Source: CBDFKK01 sp965248815 (GTDB lineage: Bacteria; Pseudomonadota; Alphaproteobacteria; SMXP01). From it: a stretch of 64,000 nucleotides of DNA. Shown here one piece after another: positions 44,462 through 50,522 of the stretch (position 1 is its first letter; each line of letters opens with the position of its first letter). The position numbers and the translations under genes were made by a program. The stretch spans positions 173,264 through 237,263 of the forward strand of contig CBDFKK010000005.1 in NCBI GenBank assembly GCA_965248815.1, given 5' to 3'. The notes beneath the pieces are model-generated. The model searched no databases. It had not been told where the DNA came from and saw nothing but the letters and a program-made list of their open reading frames with translations.

Positions 44462-44685
44462 CAGGACGGCTCCCGCACATCCGGTGGCGATTCTCCTGGC
44501 CACGACTCGTCCTGTTCGATCTTCTCCCGGAAGATCGCGATTGCCCGCCTCAGATGGCGAATTCTCTTCTGGTGATCCGTAATCATGAGTTCCGCATCTT
44601 CGGCGGCTTTCCGCCATTTCTTGGCGCTTTGCGAAAGATGTAAATTAGCATGTAACTTTGTTTTTGCTTTTTTTGGCCTAGACAT
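44461..44685 (-). CDS. Small basic phage protein (74 residues)
   Basis: This protein starts MSRPKKAKTKLHANLHLSQS and is a single charged helix with a possible coiled coil (ITDHQKRIRHLRRAIAIFRE). It is the first leftward gene after the rightward insert at 44705-45246. Its first codons are AT-rich compared with the operon. Function unknown. Confidence 0.5.
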   Translation of the reverse strand: MSRPKKAKTKLHANLHLSQSAKKWRKAAEDAELMITDHQKRIRHLRRAIAIFREKIEQDESWPGESPPDVREPS

Positions 44686-44704
44686 GTAAATCACCGTATA
44701 AATC

Positions 44705-45145
44705 ATGACTGACCAAAGCTACGAACAGGTCCTGGAAGCTGCACGAGCGGAACTCGAAACGTTGCTGAACGAAGAGGCAGAGTTCGAGGATCGCCTTCGA
44801 GAGATTCGAGAGCGCAGCGAAAAGCTGCGTAAGACGGTCCTGAGTTTGAGTCATCTCGTTGGAGAAGACGTGGAAGAAGAGTCGCTTGGCATCACAGATG
44901 CCATCCGTAAGGTCCTTGAGGGGAAAAGGAAATATGTCTTTGCTCCAGCAAATGTCCGGAGCAAGCTTCAACAGGAGGGATTTCCGCTCAACAAGTACAG
45001 GAATGCGTTGGCCGTCATTCACACGACGCTTAAGAGGCTGGAAGAACAAGGGGAGGTTGCCCCGGTCGAGCATAAAGGCAGAACGTTCTATAAGTGGATA
45101 GACCGCGATCCTCTCGACAGACTCGACGAAGAAATACCGTTTTGA
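44705..45145 (+). CDS. Coiled-coil / winged-helix-like protein of unknown function
   Basis: This 146-residue protein runs against the surrounding leftward operon. Residues 5-55 form a heptad-rich charged coiled coil (YEQVLEAARAELETLLNEEA onward). Residues 65-135 look like a winged helix (GITDAIRKVLEGKRKYVFAP, NVRSKLQQEGF, LKRLEEQGEVAPVEHKGRTF). No ribosome site precedes the ATG. A TATAAA seven bases upstream suggests leaderless transcription. The tRNA-like gene follows 13 bp later on the same strand, so the two may form one cassette. Confidence 0.62.
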   Translation: MTDQSYEQVLEAARAELETLLNEEAEFEDRLREIRERSEKLRKTVLSLSHLVGEDVEEESLGITDAIRKVLEGKRKYVFAPANVRSKLQQEGFPLNKYRNALAVIHTTLKRLEEQGEVAPVEHKGRTFYKWIDRDPLDRLDEEIPF

Positions 45146-45158
45146 GGTAGGGTTCAGC

Positions 45159-45246
45159 GGCGGGTTGCCTGAGTGGCTAAAAGGACCCGGCTTATAACCG
45201 GGCAGTCCCCTGGGGCTCGTGGGTTCGAATCCCACACCCGCCGCCA
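45159..45246 (+). tRNA. Type II tRNA with anticodon UAU (long variable arm, discriminator G)
   Basis: The acceptor GGCGGGT pairs perfectly with ACCCGCC, followed by discriminator G and an encoded CCA. The D arm is CCT/AGG around GAGTGGCTAAA. The anticodon stem CCCGG/CCGGG closes the loop CTTATAA, so positions 34-36 are TAT (45193-45195). A 16-base variable arm (CAGTCCCCTGGGGCTC) can form a stem. The T arm is GTGGG-TTCGAAT-CCCAC. A long variable arm belongs to Ser, Leu or Tyr tRNAs, and G73 points to seryl-tRNA synthetase. The anticodon would read AUA (Ile). What it carries is therefore unclear. Confidence 0.85.
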
Positions 45247-45327
45247 AACCTGTAGCCAGCCGCGCAGGCGGTCCAGCCACAGCCATCATAGCATCTGCCT
45301 TGTGTGACAACAAACTAGCAGTCGACA

Positions 45328-45552
45328 TCACGCAGGCTCCGAATCGCAGGGCCGAAGGCACTCGACATCAGCCAGCCCTAAATCGGCGGTAGCCTGACGG
45401 CAGCGCTGCTCGATCACCGGATGGCCCGGCCATTTGGATTGGCTGAGTACGTAGGCACGCGCCGTGGACAGCGACAGTCCGCCCAGTTGATCCCTCAACG
45501 AGAGTGACGATTGCCAATAGGCGAGTGCGAGGGTTTCGAGGTCGGCGCTCAT
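45328..45552 (-). CDS. Hypothetical phage protein (74 residues)
   Basis: This protein starts MSADLETLALAYWQSSLSLR and is predicted helical, with two Cys at the end (ECLRPC). It overlaps the upstream gene by ATGA. It is the second gene of the leftward transcript from the double operator at 45.9 kb. No family is recognised. Confidence 0.55.
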   Translation of the reverse strand: MSADLETLALAYWQSSLSLRDQLGGLSLSTARAYVLSQSKWPGHPVIEQRCRQATADLGLADVECLRPCDSEPA

Positions 45553-45830
45553 ATCCGCCCCGTCAGTTGCGGCGAGCTCAACCAACGCTCATGCTCGCGC
45601 TCGGTCTCGATGTCCTCGTCGCGCTCGGCGGACCAGGCATCAACGGTGTCGCGGTCGTGGCGTATGACCGTGCCGTCAGCGCGGCGCTCGATGACCTCGA
45701 TCACATCCCACTCGGCCTGGTACTCGCCTTCATCCGAGACCCAGGTCAGCAGGTCTTCGTAGGAGGTGAAATAGCGGCACTCATCGTGCGCGTCGCGCAC
45801 CGAAATCCAGTAAGCGATGGGCTCAATCAT
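45549..45830 (-). CDS. Hypothetical acidic phage protein (93 residues)
   Basis: This protein starts MIEPIAYWISVRDAHDECRY and is rich in Asp, Glu and Trp (WDVIEVIERRADGTVI, DEDIETEREHERW). CTTGGAGGGACC before the ATG is an excellent ribosome site. It is the first gene behind the operator pair at 45862-45912, so it is probably the first early gene repressed in the lysogen. Acidic first-early-gene products are often DNA mimics or host-takeover factors, but nothing here proves that. Confidence 0.6.
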   Translation of the reverse strand: MIEPIAYWISVRDAHDECRYFTSYEDLLTWVSDEGEYQAEWDVIEVIERRADGTVIRHDRDTVDAWSAERDEDIETEREHERWLSSPQLTGRI

Positions 45831-45861
45831 GGTCCCTCCAAGGTGTGGTGTTGGAGAGAAT

Positions 45862-45878
45862 ATTGCATACCATGCAAT
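45862..45878. promoter_or_regulatory. Phage operator 1, ATTGCA-N5-TGCAAT
   Basis: ATTGCATACCATGCAAT is a perfect 6+6 palindrome with a 5-base spacer. It lies between TTGACT and an AT-rich -10-like stretch of the leftward transcript (minus strand). It shares its arms exactly with sites at 45896 and 49782, next to the repressor gene. Confidence 0.85.
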
Positions 45879-45895
45879 ATTAAGTCAATGATGAA

Positions 45896-45912
45896 ATTGC
45901 ATGTGGTGCAAT
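45896..45912. promoter_or_regulatory. Phage operator 2, ATTGCA-N5-TGCAAT
   Basis: ATTGCATGTGGTGCAAT has the same palindromic arms as the other two sites. Its centre is 34 bp from operator 1, about three helical turns, which would suit cooperative binding of repressor dimers. A rightward TATACT lies 16 bp beyond it (45928-45933). Confidence 0.85.
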
Positions 45913-46104
45913 TATTTTGTCCGCTGCTATACTCCCCATGGTAAGCGGGACCGCCGAAACATGGCGTCAGAAGGGCCTTATGAGTGCCTTGAGGCGGCCG
46001 GGACCGTCGGATCGGAGGGAGGCTGGTCTCGCTAATAGAAGCGGGATGCGAGTCGCCTGAGCCACTCTGTCATAGCGCCTTCTCGCATTCGTGATTTGTT
46101 AATT
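45913..46104 (+). other. Leader-like region after operator 2, possible small ORF or RNA
   Basis: A TATACT at 45928-45933 could start a rightward transcript under operator 2. The next 130 bases are GC-rich and can fold. A 40-codon frame from an ATG at 45938 (MVSGTAETWRQKGLMSALRR onward, stop at 46060) has no ribosome site. I see no recognisable gene. Confidence 0.3.
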
Positions 46105-46137
46105 TGACAAGCTTATCTTAACTATCATAATGATAGG
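46105..46137 (+). promoter_or_regulatory. Promoter and palindromic operator of the toxin-antitoxin-like pair
   Basis: TTGACA at about 46105 is followed by a 15-bp palindrome, CTATCATAATGATAG, around the likely -10 region (about 46123-46137) and ending just before the first ATG. This placement is typical of autoregulated toxin-antitoxin operons, where the HTH protein binds the palindrome. Confidence 0.65.
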
Positions 46138-46139
46138 TC

Positions 46140-46478
46140 ATGATGCGGAAGAAGACAGCTTCGAACATTCATGACTTTCGCCCGAAGCCGGGCGAGCTCG
46201 AAAAGACGATCCGAATGCTAGCCGGTAGGGAGGTCAGCCCGGCTTTCGGCGATCATGCATTGGATCGAATGGAGGAAAGGGGAATAACCAATCTGGACGT
46301 ACTTCGTATCCTGCGTAGCGGGATGATTTGGGGGGGCATCGAACCCGGCAAAGCCGTTGGAGAATGGAAATGCAAAGTGGTCGCGAAGTTACGAGGAAAC
46401 CGAGACGCGGGCGTGGTTGCCGTGGTGATCAACCGCGCCAAGCTATTCGTCAAAACCGTGGAATGGGAGGACCTATGA
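46140..46478 (+). CDS. DUF4258-family protein, probable toxin
   Basis: This 112-residue protein has the DUF4258 core: HALDRMEERGITNLDVLRIL, a GEWKCKVVAKLRG strand and VVAVVINRAKLFVKTVEW. DUF4258 proteins resemble small RelE/MqsR-like RNases and are commonly paired with an HTH antitoxin, which follows here with a four-base ATGA overlap. It carries a separate promoter and palindrome. The toxin-first order resembles HigBA and MqsRA. Activity is inferred from family and context. Confidence 0.75.
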   Translation: MMRKKTASNIHDFRPKPGELEKTIRMLAGREVSPAFGDHALDRMEERGITNLDVLRILRSGMIWGGIEPGKAVGEWKCKVVAKLRGNRDAGVVAVVINRAKLFVKTVEWEDL

Positions 46479-47002
46479 ACAAGGATCATTTCCATCTGGT
46501 AGGCGAAGAGCTGAAATCCGAGCCATACCTTTACCGAGGCGCCGGACTGGACGGCATCTATCTCCTGAACGGATATCAATTTGAGGAGCATGACGGAGAG
46601 CGACATGTCTCCATTACCAATTTGGAGGGTTTGCACAGGGCCATCGGGCGCCATTTGGTCCTGCACCGAAAGGGCCTGTTGCCCAAAGAAATCCGTTTTT
46701 TGCGCGATGCTATGGATCTATCCCAGGCCCAGCTAGCAGAGAAACTGGGTAATTCTCCCCAGTCCGTGGCGCGCTGGGAAAAGGGCGAGTACGAAGTTCC
46801 AGGTCCGGAGGAAAAGCTGCTGCGCGCAATGTTTCTGGCATTTGTGTTGACACCCAGCGAATTAAAGGAGCTGCAAGATGCTCTTCAGAAGGATCTGTCC
46901 GAGCTGGACAAGATGGACCAAATGCACCGGCCGCAGGCGCAGTTTGCCTTCTCTAATGAATGGACAGAAGACAACGCTGACAGGGCTTTAGCTTGTGGCT
47001 AA
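46475..47002 (+). CDS. HTH (XRE-type) antitoxin-like protein partner of DUF4258
   Basis: This 175-residue protein has an N-terminal domain with YRGAGLDGIYLLNGYQF, seen in antitoxins paired with DUF4258/MqsR-type toxins. An XRE helix-turn-helix follows (RDAMDLSQAQLAEKLGNSPQ, then SVARWEKGEYEVPGPEEKLL). It should neutralise the upstream toxin and repress the shared promoter. The ATG overlaps the toxin stop. The pair sits between the early operators and the repressor operon, a common place for prophage accessory genes. Confidence 0.78.
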   Translation: MNKDHFHLVGEELKSEPYLYRGAGLDGIYLLNGYQFEEHDGERHVSITNLEGLHRAIGRHLVLHRKGLLPKEIRFLRDAMDLSQAQLAEKLGNSPQSVARWEKGEYEVPGPEEKLLRAMFLAFVLTPSELKELQDALQKDLSELDKMDQMHRPQAQFAFSNEWTEDNADRALACG

Positions 47003-47384
47003 GCATCATGCCCTGTGCCGGTACCATGGTTGCGTTAGGGTGCGACCCCATCGTCATGGGTCGCCAGAGTTAGTTAGGACCGACCGATCCTCTACTCATC
47101 GTCGGCAACAGGGCGTTCTCGGCGCATTCGATCGTCGACCAGTTTGAAGAAGCGAGGCAGAACATCGCCGAGAATCCAGTGCTGGCCCATGCCTGGGCGC
47201 CGGTGCTGCGATCGTTCGGACCCGCATTGCTTCAAGAAGCCAGGAAGTCGATTTCTTACGGGCAGAGCCTCGTGAGGAATTGGTTGCAAACGTACATGTT
47301 CTCGGACCGGTCCGATGATCGGATAGCGCTGGTTTAAAGGTTTGAGGTATCTGCGATCGCCGTCGATTACGAGTTGCTTGAAAG
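47003..47384. pseudogene. Relic region with a decayed repressor 3' end
   Basis: No intact gene is found. On the minus strand, 47320-47395 encodes a piece (TFKQLVIDGDRRYLKPLNQR, then YPII) that matches residues near the end of the tandem-HTH repressor at 48872-49750, with several nucleotide changes. On the plus strand, 47070-47337 is an open frame without a start codon (for example NPVLAHAWAPVLRSFGPALL). It looks like the tail of an unknown gene fused to the repressor fragment. I read this as recombination debris from an earlier immunity region. Confidence 0.55.
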
Positions 47385-48089
47385 TCAAAGCCTTCGCGCA
47401 AACCACACGACTCTGCCGATGATGTTCACTTCGTCGGCAGTTCGCTCGTATTCATCGTGAAACTTGTTGTCGGACTTGACCTTGAGTATAGGCGGGTCGC
47501 TGTTCGGGACATGCTCTATGCGCTTAACCACCACTCCGAAGCCGTCCCACAATGCAAAAACACCTGCTGGGCTAGGGAGCTTGTAGGCCGTATCCACCAT
47601 GACTCGGTCGCCAGCCCTCAAGGTTGGCTCCATCGAATCGCCCTGGACCTCGACAATTCGAGCATTGTCACTGTTCACCCGTAACTCGGAGCCCAAATAT
47701 TCCGCTGGTAGCGACCATGTGCCGCGCACATCGTCCGCGGCGACCAAACCACCGTTGCCGTCTGGAACATATGTAACGGCAGCCACCCCTCCGCCACCCA
47801 TTCCGGCGCGCACATCGATTTCGGGGATGTCTTTTGCCTCGGACAGTGGCGGCGGCGGTATCTCGCCCGAAAGCAGGTCGCTCGGCGCACACCCCAGCGC
47901 CTTGCCGAGCCTGTTCATCCATTCGGCCGTCATTCGCCGCTCTCCTGACTGGAGCCGCGCGATCTGACTGGGAGTCGAACCCACGGCATCTGCGAGTTGC
48001 CGCAGGGTCAGTTTGCGGGCGAGCCGAATTGCTTTGAGGTTTTCTCCGGGGGTCACGGCAAAATTATTGCCGATCAGTGTGTGCGCCAA
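47385..48089 (-). CDS. Second HTH/S24 repressor (LexA/CI-like)
   Basis: In this 234-residue protein an XRE helix-turn-helix (LARKLTLRQLADAVGSTPSQ then IARLQSGERRM) is followed by a linker and an S24 peptidase domain. The catalytic Ser is in VQGDSMEPTLRAGDRVM and the Lys in GVVVKRIEH. DVRAGMGGG offers an Ala-Gly cleavage site, so RecA-stimulated self-cleavage is possible. It is the last gene of a three-gene leftward operon, 16 bp after the exonuclease, with no promoter of its own visible. Its DNA target is unknown. Confidence 0.85.
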   Translation of the reverse strand: MAHTLIGNNFAVTPGENLKAIRLARKLTLRQLADAVGSTPSQIARLQSGERRMTAEWMNRLGKALGCAPSDLLSGEIPPPPLSEAKDIPEIDVRAGMGGGGVAAVTYVPDGNGGLVAADDVRGTWSLPAEYLGSELRVNSDNARIVEVQGDSMEPTLRAGDRVMVDTAYKLPSPAGVFALWDGFGVVVKRIEHVPNSDPPILKVKSDNKFHDEYERTADEVNIIGRVVWFARRL

Positions 48090-48105
48090 TCTTGACCCTC
48101 ACAAC

Positions 48106-48837
48106 CTAAGCGAACGCCCAAACCAGAAAAACGATAACGATAGCCCCTACAATGACATAGCTAACTAGAGGCATATCATTGTCATAATCATCATAGTGAT
48201 CGTCATAATCATAGTCATACTGCCTCGGCTTCCGCTTTTTTCTAGGAGGCTTTGGTGCGCCGCCTGGAATTTCAATGCCGTTGTCCATCATGTAGAACAA
48301 AGCAGCGATCTCCATCGTCATTCTTACATCCTCAACCGCGTCGTGTTTGGCGGTCGCTCGACCTTTAACCCCCATCACTTCGGCCGCATTGTCCAGGTTG
48401 CTGCCCTTGCGTAATCCGTGATTGAAGTCTTGGAATCGGTGCATCGTGCAAAAACCTTTGTTTCCCGCAAGCGTTTTCACACCGGCCCGTTTGAACTCGG
48501 CATTTAGAAATCTTTTATCGAACGATGCGTTGTGGGCAATGATCGGGCGATCACCAATGAAGTCCCGCAGCTGTTGTGCAACTTCCGCGAAGGTGCCTTT
48601 ATCCACCACAGCCCTATTGGTTATGCCGTGCACGCGGGATGCCCCGGCCGGGATTCTGACCTCCGGGTTTACTATCGCATCCATCGTGTCGAAATGCAGA
48701 CCACTTGAATCGTCTTTTAGGTCCGCGAAGCGACCGCGTGCCATCGCAACTGTAATAACCCGGTCGTTTGCTGGGTCCAAGCCCGTGGTCTCTACATCGA
48801 CCACAACTGCCTCATCGAAACCCTGAAAGACTGTCAC
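48106..48837 (-). CDS. DEDDh 3'-5' exonuclease (DnaQ-like) with a C-terminal membrane anchor
   Basis: In this 243-residue protein, residues 8-185 form a DnaQ-like exonuclease: motif I VVVDVETTGLDPAND (Asp14, Glu16), motif II IIAHNASFDKRFLNAEF (Asp107) and motif III TAKHDAVEDVRMTM (His165, Asp170), all catalytic residues present. A basic linker (KPPRKKRKPRQ), an Asp/Tyr-rich run (208-221) and a hydrophobic helix (LVSYVIVGAIVIVFLVWAFA) end the protein. The nuclease should therefore sit on the inner face of the membrane. It lies between two repressor genes in the lysogeny operon, so it is probably expressed in the lysogen. Confidence 0.82.
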   Translation of the reverse strand: MTVFQGFDEAVVVDVETTGLDPANDRVITVAMARGRFADLKDDSSGLHFDTMDAIVNPEVRIPAGASRVHGITNRAVVDKGTFAEVAQQLRDFIGDRPIIAHNASFDKRFLNAEFKRAGVKTLAGNKGFCTMHRFQDFNHGLRKGSNLDNAAEVMGVKGRATAKHDAVEDVRMTMEIAALFYMMDNGIEIPGGAPKPPRKKRKPRQYDYDYDDHYDDYDNDMPLVSYVIVGAIVIVFLVWAFA

Positions 48838-48871
48838 CGTGCCGTCCCCCGTTCCTTAGGCCAAATTTCTC

Positions 48872-49750
48872 TCAGCCACCAAAATCCATCACGAGCTGAC
48901 GCACCACGCCGCAGACGACCGCTTCTCCGGTGATCTCGATGATCGGATAGCGCTGGTTCAGCGGCTTCAAATATCGACGGTCGCCGTCGATCACCAGTTG
49001 CTTGAACGTAGCTTCCTGACTTTCTTCGAGCTTCATGACCACATAGGAACCATTGCGGGCATCCTGGTTAGGCTCCACACAGATTATAGAGCCATCGGGG
49101 AAACTGTCGCCGTCGGACGCCTGCATACTGTCGCCCTTGATCTTCAGCGCATAGGCACGATTCGAGTATCGCCGTGTGACCGGCACAAGCCGCTCGTAAT
49201 CGCCGGGCTCATAAGGATCCTGCACTTCGGCCCATGCGCCTGCCTGAACCCATGAGATCAGCGGTAGATAGTGGATTGTCTCAGGCCCGGGAGAGACGTT
49301 TGATCCGCCACCGCCGTCGAGCAACAAGTCAGCCGGCTTGCATCCCAATGCTGGGGCGATGCGGTCCATCCACTTTTGTGTCAATTGGCGGTGTCCTTGT
49401 TCCAGACGGCTGATCTGTGTGGTCGTGGTGCCGACCAACGCCGCAACATCTCCCTGGGACATGCTGGCAAGTTTCCGCAACTCCTTGATCCGGTTGGGTG
49501 CGTCAGTCATCTCGGGGCTCGGTGGAGATAGAAGATCATAAGGTTGTGCCCCAAACAGCTCAGCCAATGCCTCAAGTGCGGTTTGACTATATGGGATCAG
49601 CCCGCGCTCCAAACGGCTGAGGTTCGGCGTGGACATGCCGATACCGCTTGCGACTTGTTCTTGGCTGAGACCTCGGTGTATCCGCCACTCTCTGATGAAC
49701 GTCTTTCTGCGCATCAAGCGATCATGTTGCATTGAATACAAGTCCGCCAC
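48872..49750 (-). CDS. CI-like prophage repressor with two HTH domains and an S24 domain
   Basis: In this 292-residue protein the first XRE domain is at about 16-70 (WRIHRGLSQEQVASGIGMST) and the second at about 86-140 (LRKLASMSQGDVAALVGTTT). The S24 peptidase is at 165-290, with Ser in KIKGDSMQASDGD and Lys in SYVVMKLEES. WVQAGAWAEV contains a plausible Ala-Gly self-cleavage site. Most CI-type repressors have a single HTH. It is divergent from a Cro-like gene, with operator ATTGCA-N5-TGCAAT in the 54-bp gap, so it is the likely master repressor. The start is a GTG at 49750; ATG codons at 49732 and 49714 are alternatives. Confidence 0.88.
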   Translation of the reverse strand: MADLYSMQHDRLMRRKTFIREWRIHRGLSQEQVASGIGMSTPNLSRLERGLIPYSQTALEALAELFGAQPYDLLSPPSPEMTDAPNRIKELRKLASMSQGDVAALVGTTTTQISRLEQGHRQLTQKWMDRIAPALGCKPADLLLDGGGGSNVSPGPETIHYLPLISWVQAGAWAEVQDPYEPGDYERLVPVTRRYSNRAYALKIKGDSMQASDGDSFPDGSIICVEPNQDARNGSYVVMKLEESQEATFKQLVIDGDRRYLKPLNQRYPIIEITGEAVVCGVVRQLVMDFGG

Positions 49751-49781
49751 ATCATCGGGTGCAAATTTTTGGTTGTGTAAA

Positions 49782-49798
49782 ATTGCATGGTGTGCAAT
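49782..49798. promoter_or_regulatory. Phage operator 3, ATTGCA-N5-TGCAAT
   Basis: ATTGCATGGTGTGCAAT repeats the arms of operators 1 and 2. It lies between the divergent repressor and Cro-like genes, only six bases before the Cro-like ATG, so a bound repressor would block the rightward start region. The spacers of operators 2 and 3 (TGTGG, TGGTG) are GT-rich. Confidence 0.85.
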
Positions 49799-49804
49799 AT
49801 ATGA

Positions 49805-50023
49805 ATGATGAAGCTGAACACGTATCTATCTGAGCGCGGCATCAGCTATTCAGCATTCGCGGCGGAAATAGGTCGAGCCGTGTCAACCGTTAGCCGCCTT
49901 GCTCGGGATGAAACGCGCCCTGATTGGGCAACTATGCGCCGCATCGTTGCGGCCACTGATGGTGCTGTCGGTCCCGAAGATTTCCTGAATTTGGAGCCGT
50001 TGGAGCCGGAGGACGCAGCGTGA
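49805..50023 (+). CDS. Cro-like HTH protein
   Basis: In this 72-residue protein the helix-turn-helix is YSAFAAEIGRAVSTVSRLAR, with YLSERG before and GPEDFLNL after. It is the first gene of the rightward early transcript and is divergent from the repressor over a shared operator, the classical Cro position. ATG at 49805 or the next codon. Confidence 0.82.
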   Translation: MMKLNTYLSERGISYSAFAAEIGRAVSTVSRLARDETRPDWATMRRIVAATDGAVGPEDFLNLEPLEPEDAA

Positions 50024-50241
50024 TGGTGACGCGGCGCCAGCTGTTCGGCCTGCTCGCGGCGGCGCCGGTGGCGGTGGTAACGGCCCGCGAGGCAAAGGCG
50101 CAGGAGGCAGTAGACTTCGCCCACAACGTCATTCGCCATTTCAGGGCGCTCAGGTTCGACAGTGCGGATAACCCGTTCGGGTTGGCTAATGGAACCAATC
50201 CGGTTGGGAAGTCTTCGTTTCTGTTCCATCGATCATCGTGA
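50023..50241 (+). CDS. Small protein with Tat-like signal sequence
   Basis: This 72-residue protein begins MVTRRQLFGLLAAAPVAVVT, with a twin-Arg and a hydrophobic stretch ending near AKAQEA, resembling a Tat or Sec signal. The remaining 45 residues have no known domain. The ATG overlaps the Cro-like stop. Its last 56 bases overlap a frame on the other strand. Small exported products in this position occur in alphaproteobacterial prophages. Function unknown. Confidence 0.5.
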   Translation: MVTRRQLFGLLAAAPVAVVTAREAKAQEAVDFAHNVIRHFRALRFDSADNPFGLANGTNPVGKSSFLFHRSS

Positions 50242-50431
50242 TGAGAAAGTTCAGAGCTTTGTCGCAGGCTGCCGAGCACTCGACAGGAATGTCGGGCGAC
50301 GCTGCCAATGCCTTTTCAAGCCTCAGACGGACTTGCTCGCTCTCCAGCACACCGGCTTTGGCGAGGGCATCCGTCAGAGCGGTAAATGCGGTCGCCAAAG
50401 CAAGTAGTGCGCCGATTGTTTCTTGGGTCAT
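50186..50431 (-). CDS. Possible small hydrophobic protein on the opposite strand
   Basis: This 81-residue protein (MTQETIGALLALATAFTALT onward) has a hydrophobic first helix followed by charged helices and two Cys (CSAACDKAL). GGAGCCTCCGATG gives a good ribosome site (AAAGGAGCC before the ATG). It runs against the rightward operon and overlaps the end of the exported small protein. It may be an accessory gene. Uncertain. Confidence 0.45.
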   Translation of the reverse strand: MTQETIGALLALATAFTALTDALAKAGVLESEQVRLRLEKALAASPDIPVECSAACDKALNFLITMIDGTETKTSQPDWFH

Positions 50432-50522
50432 CGGAGGCTCCTTTCGTGATTGATCGTGTGATTCGCACCGCCGATCCTATCGCCGGGGGAGCCTCCGCCC
50501 CAATGCGGTGGGGGATTGTGTG

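Noticed and set aside
45938..46060. A 40-codon frame after operator 2
   Set aside because: It has no ribosome site and no protein-like pattern; kept only as a possible leader region.
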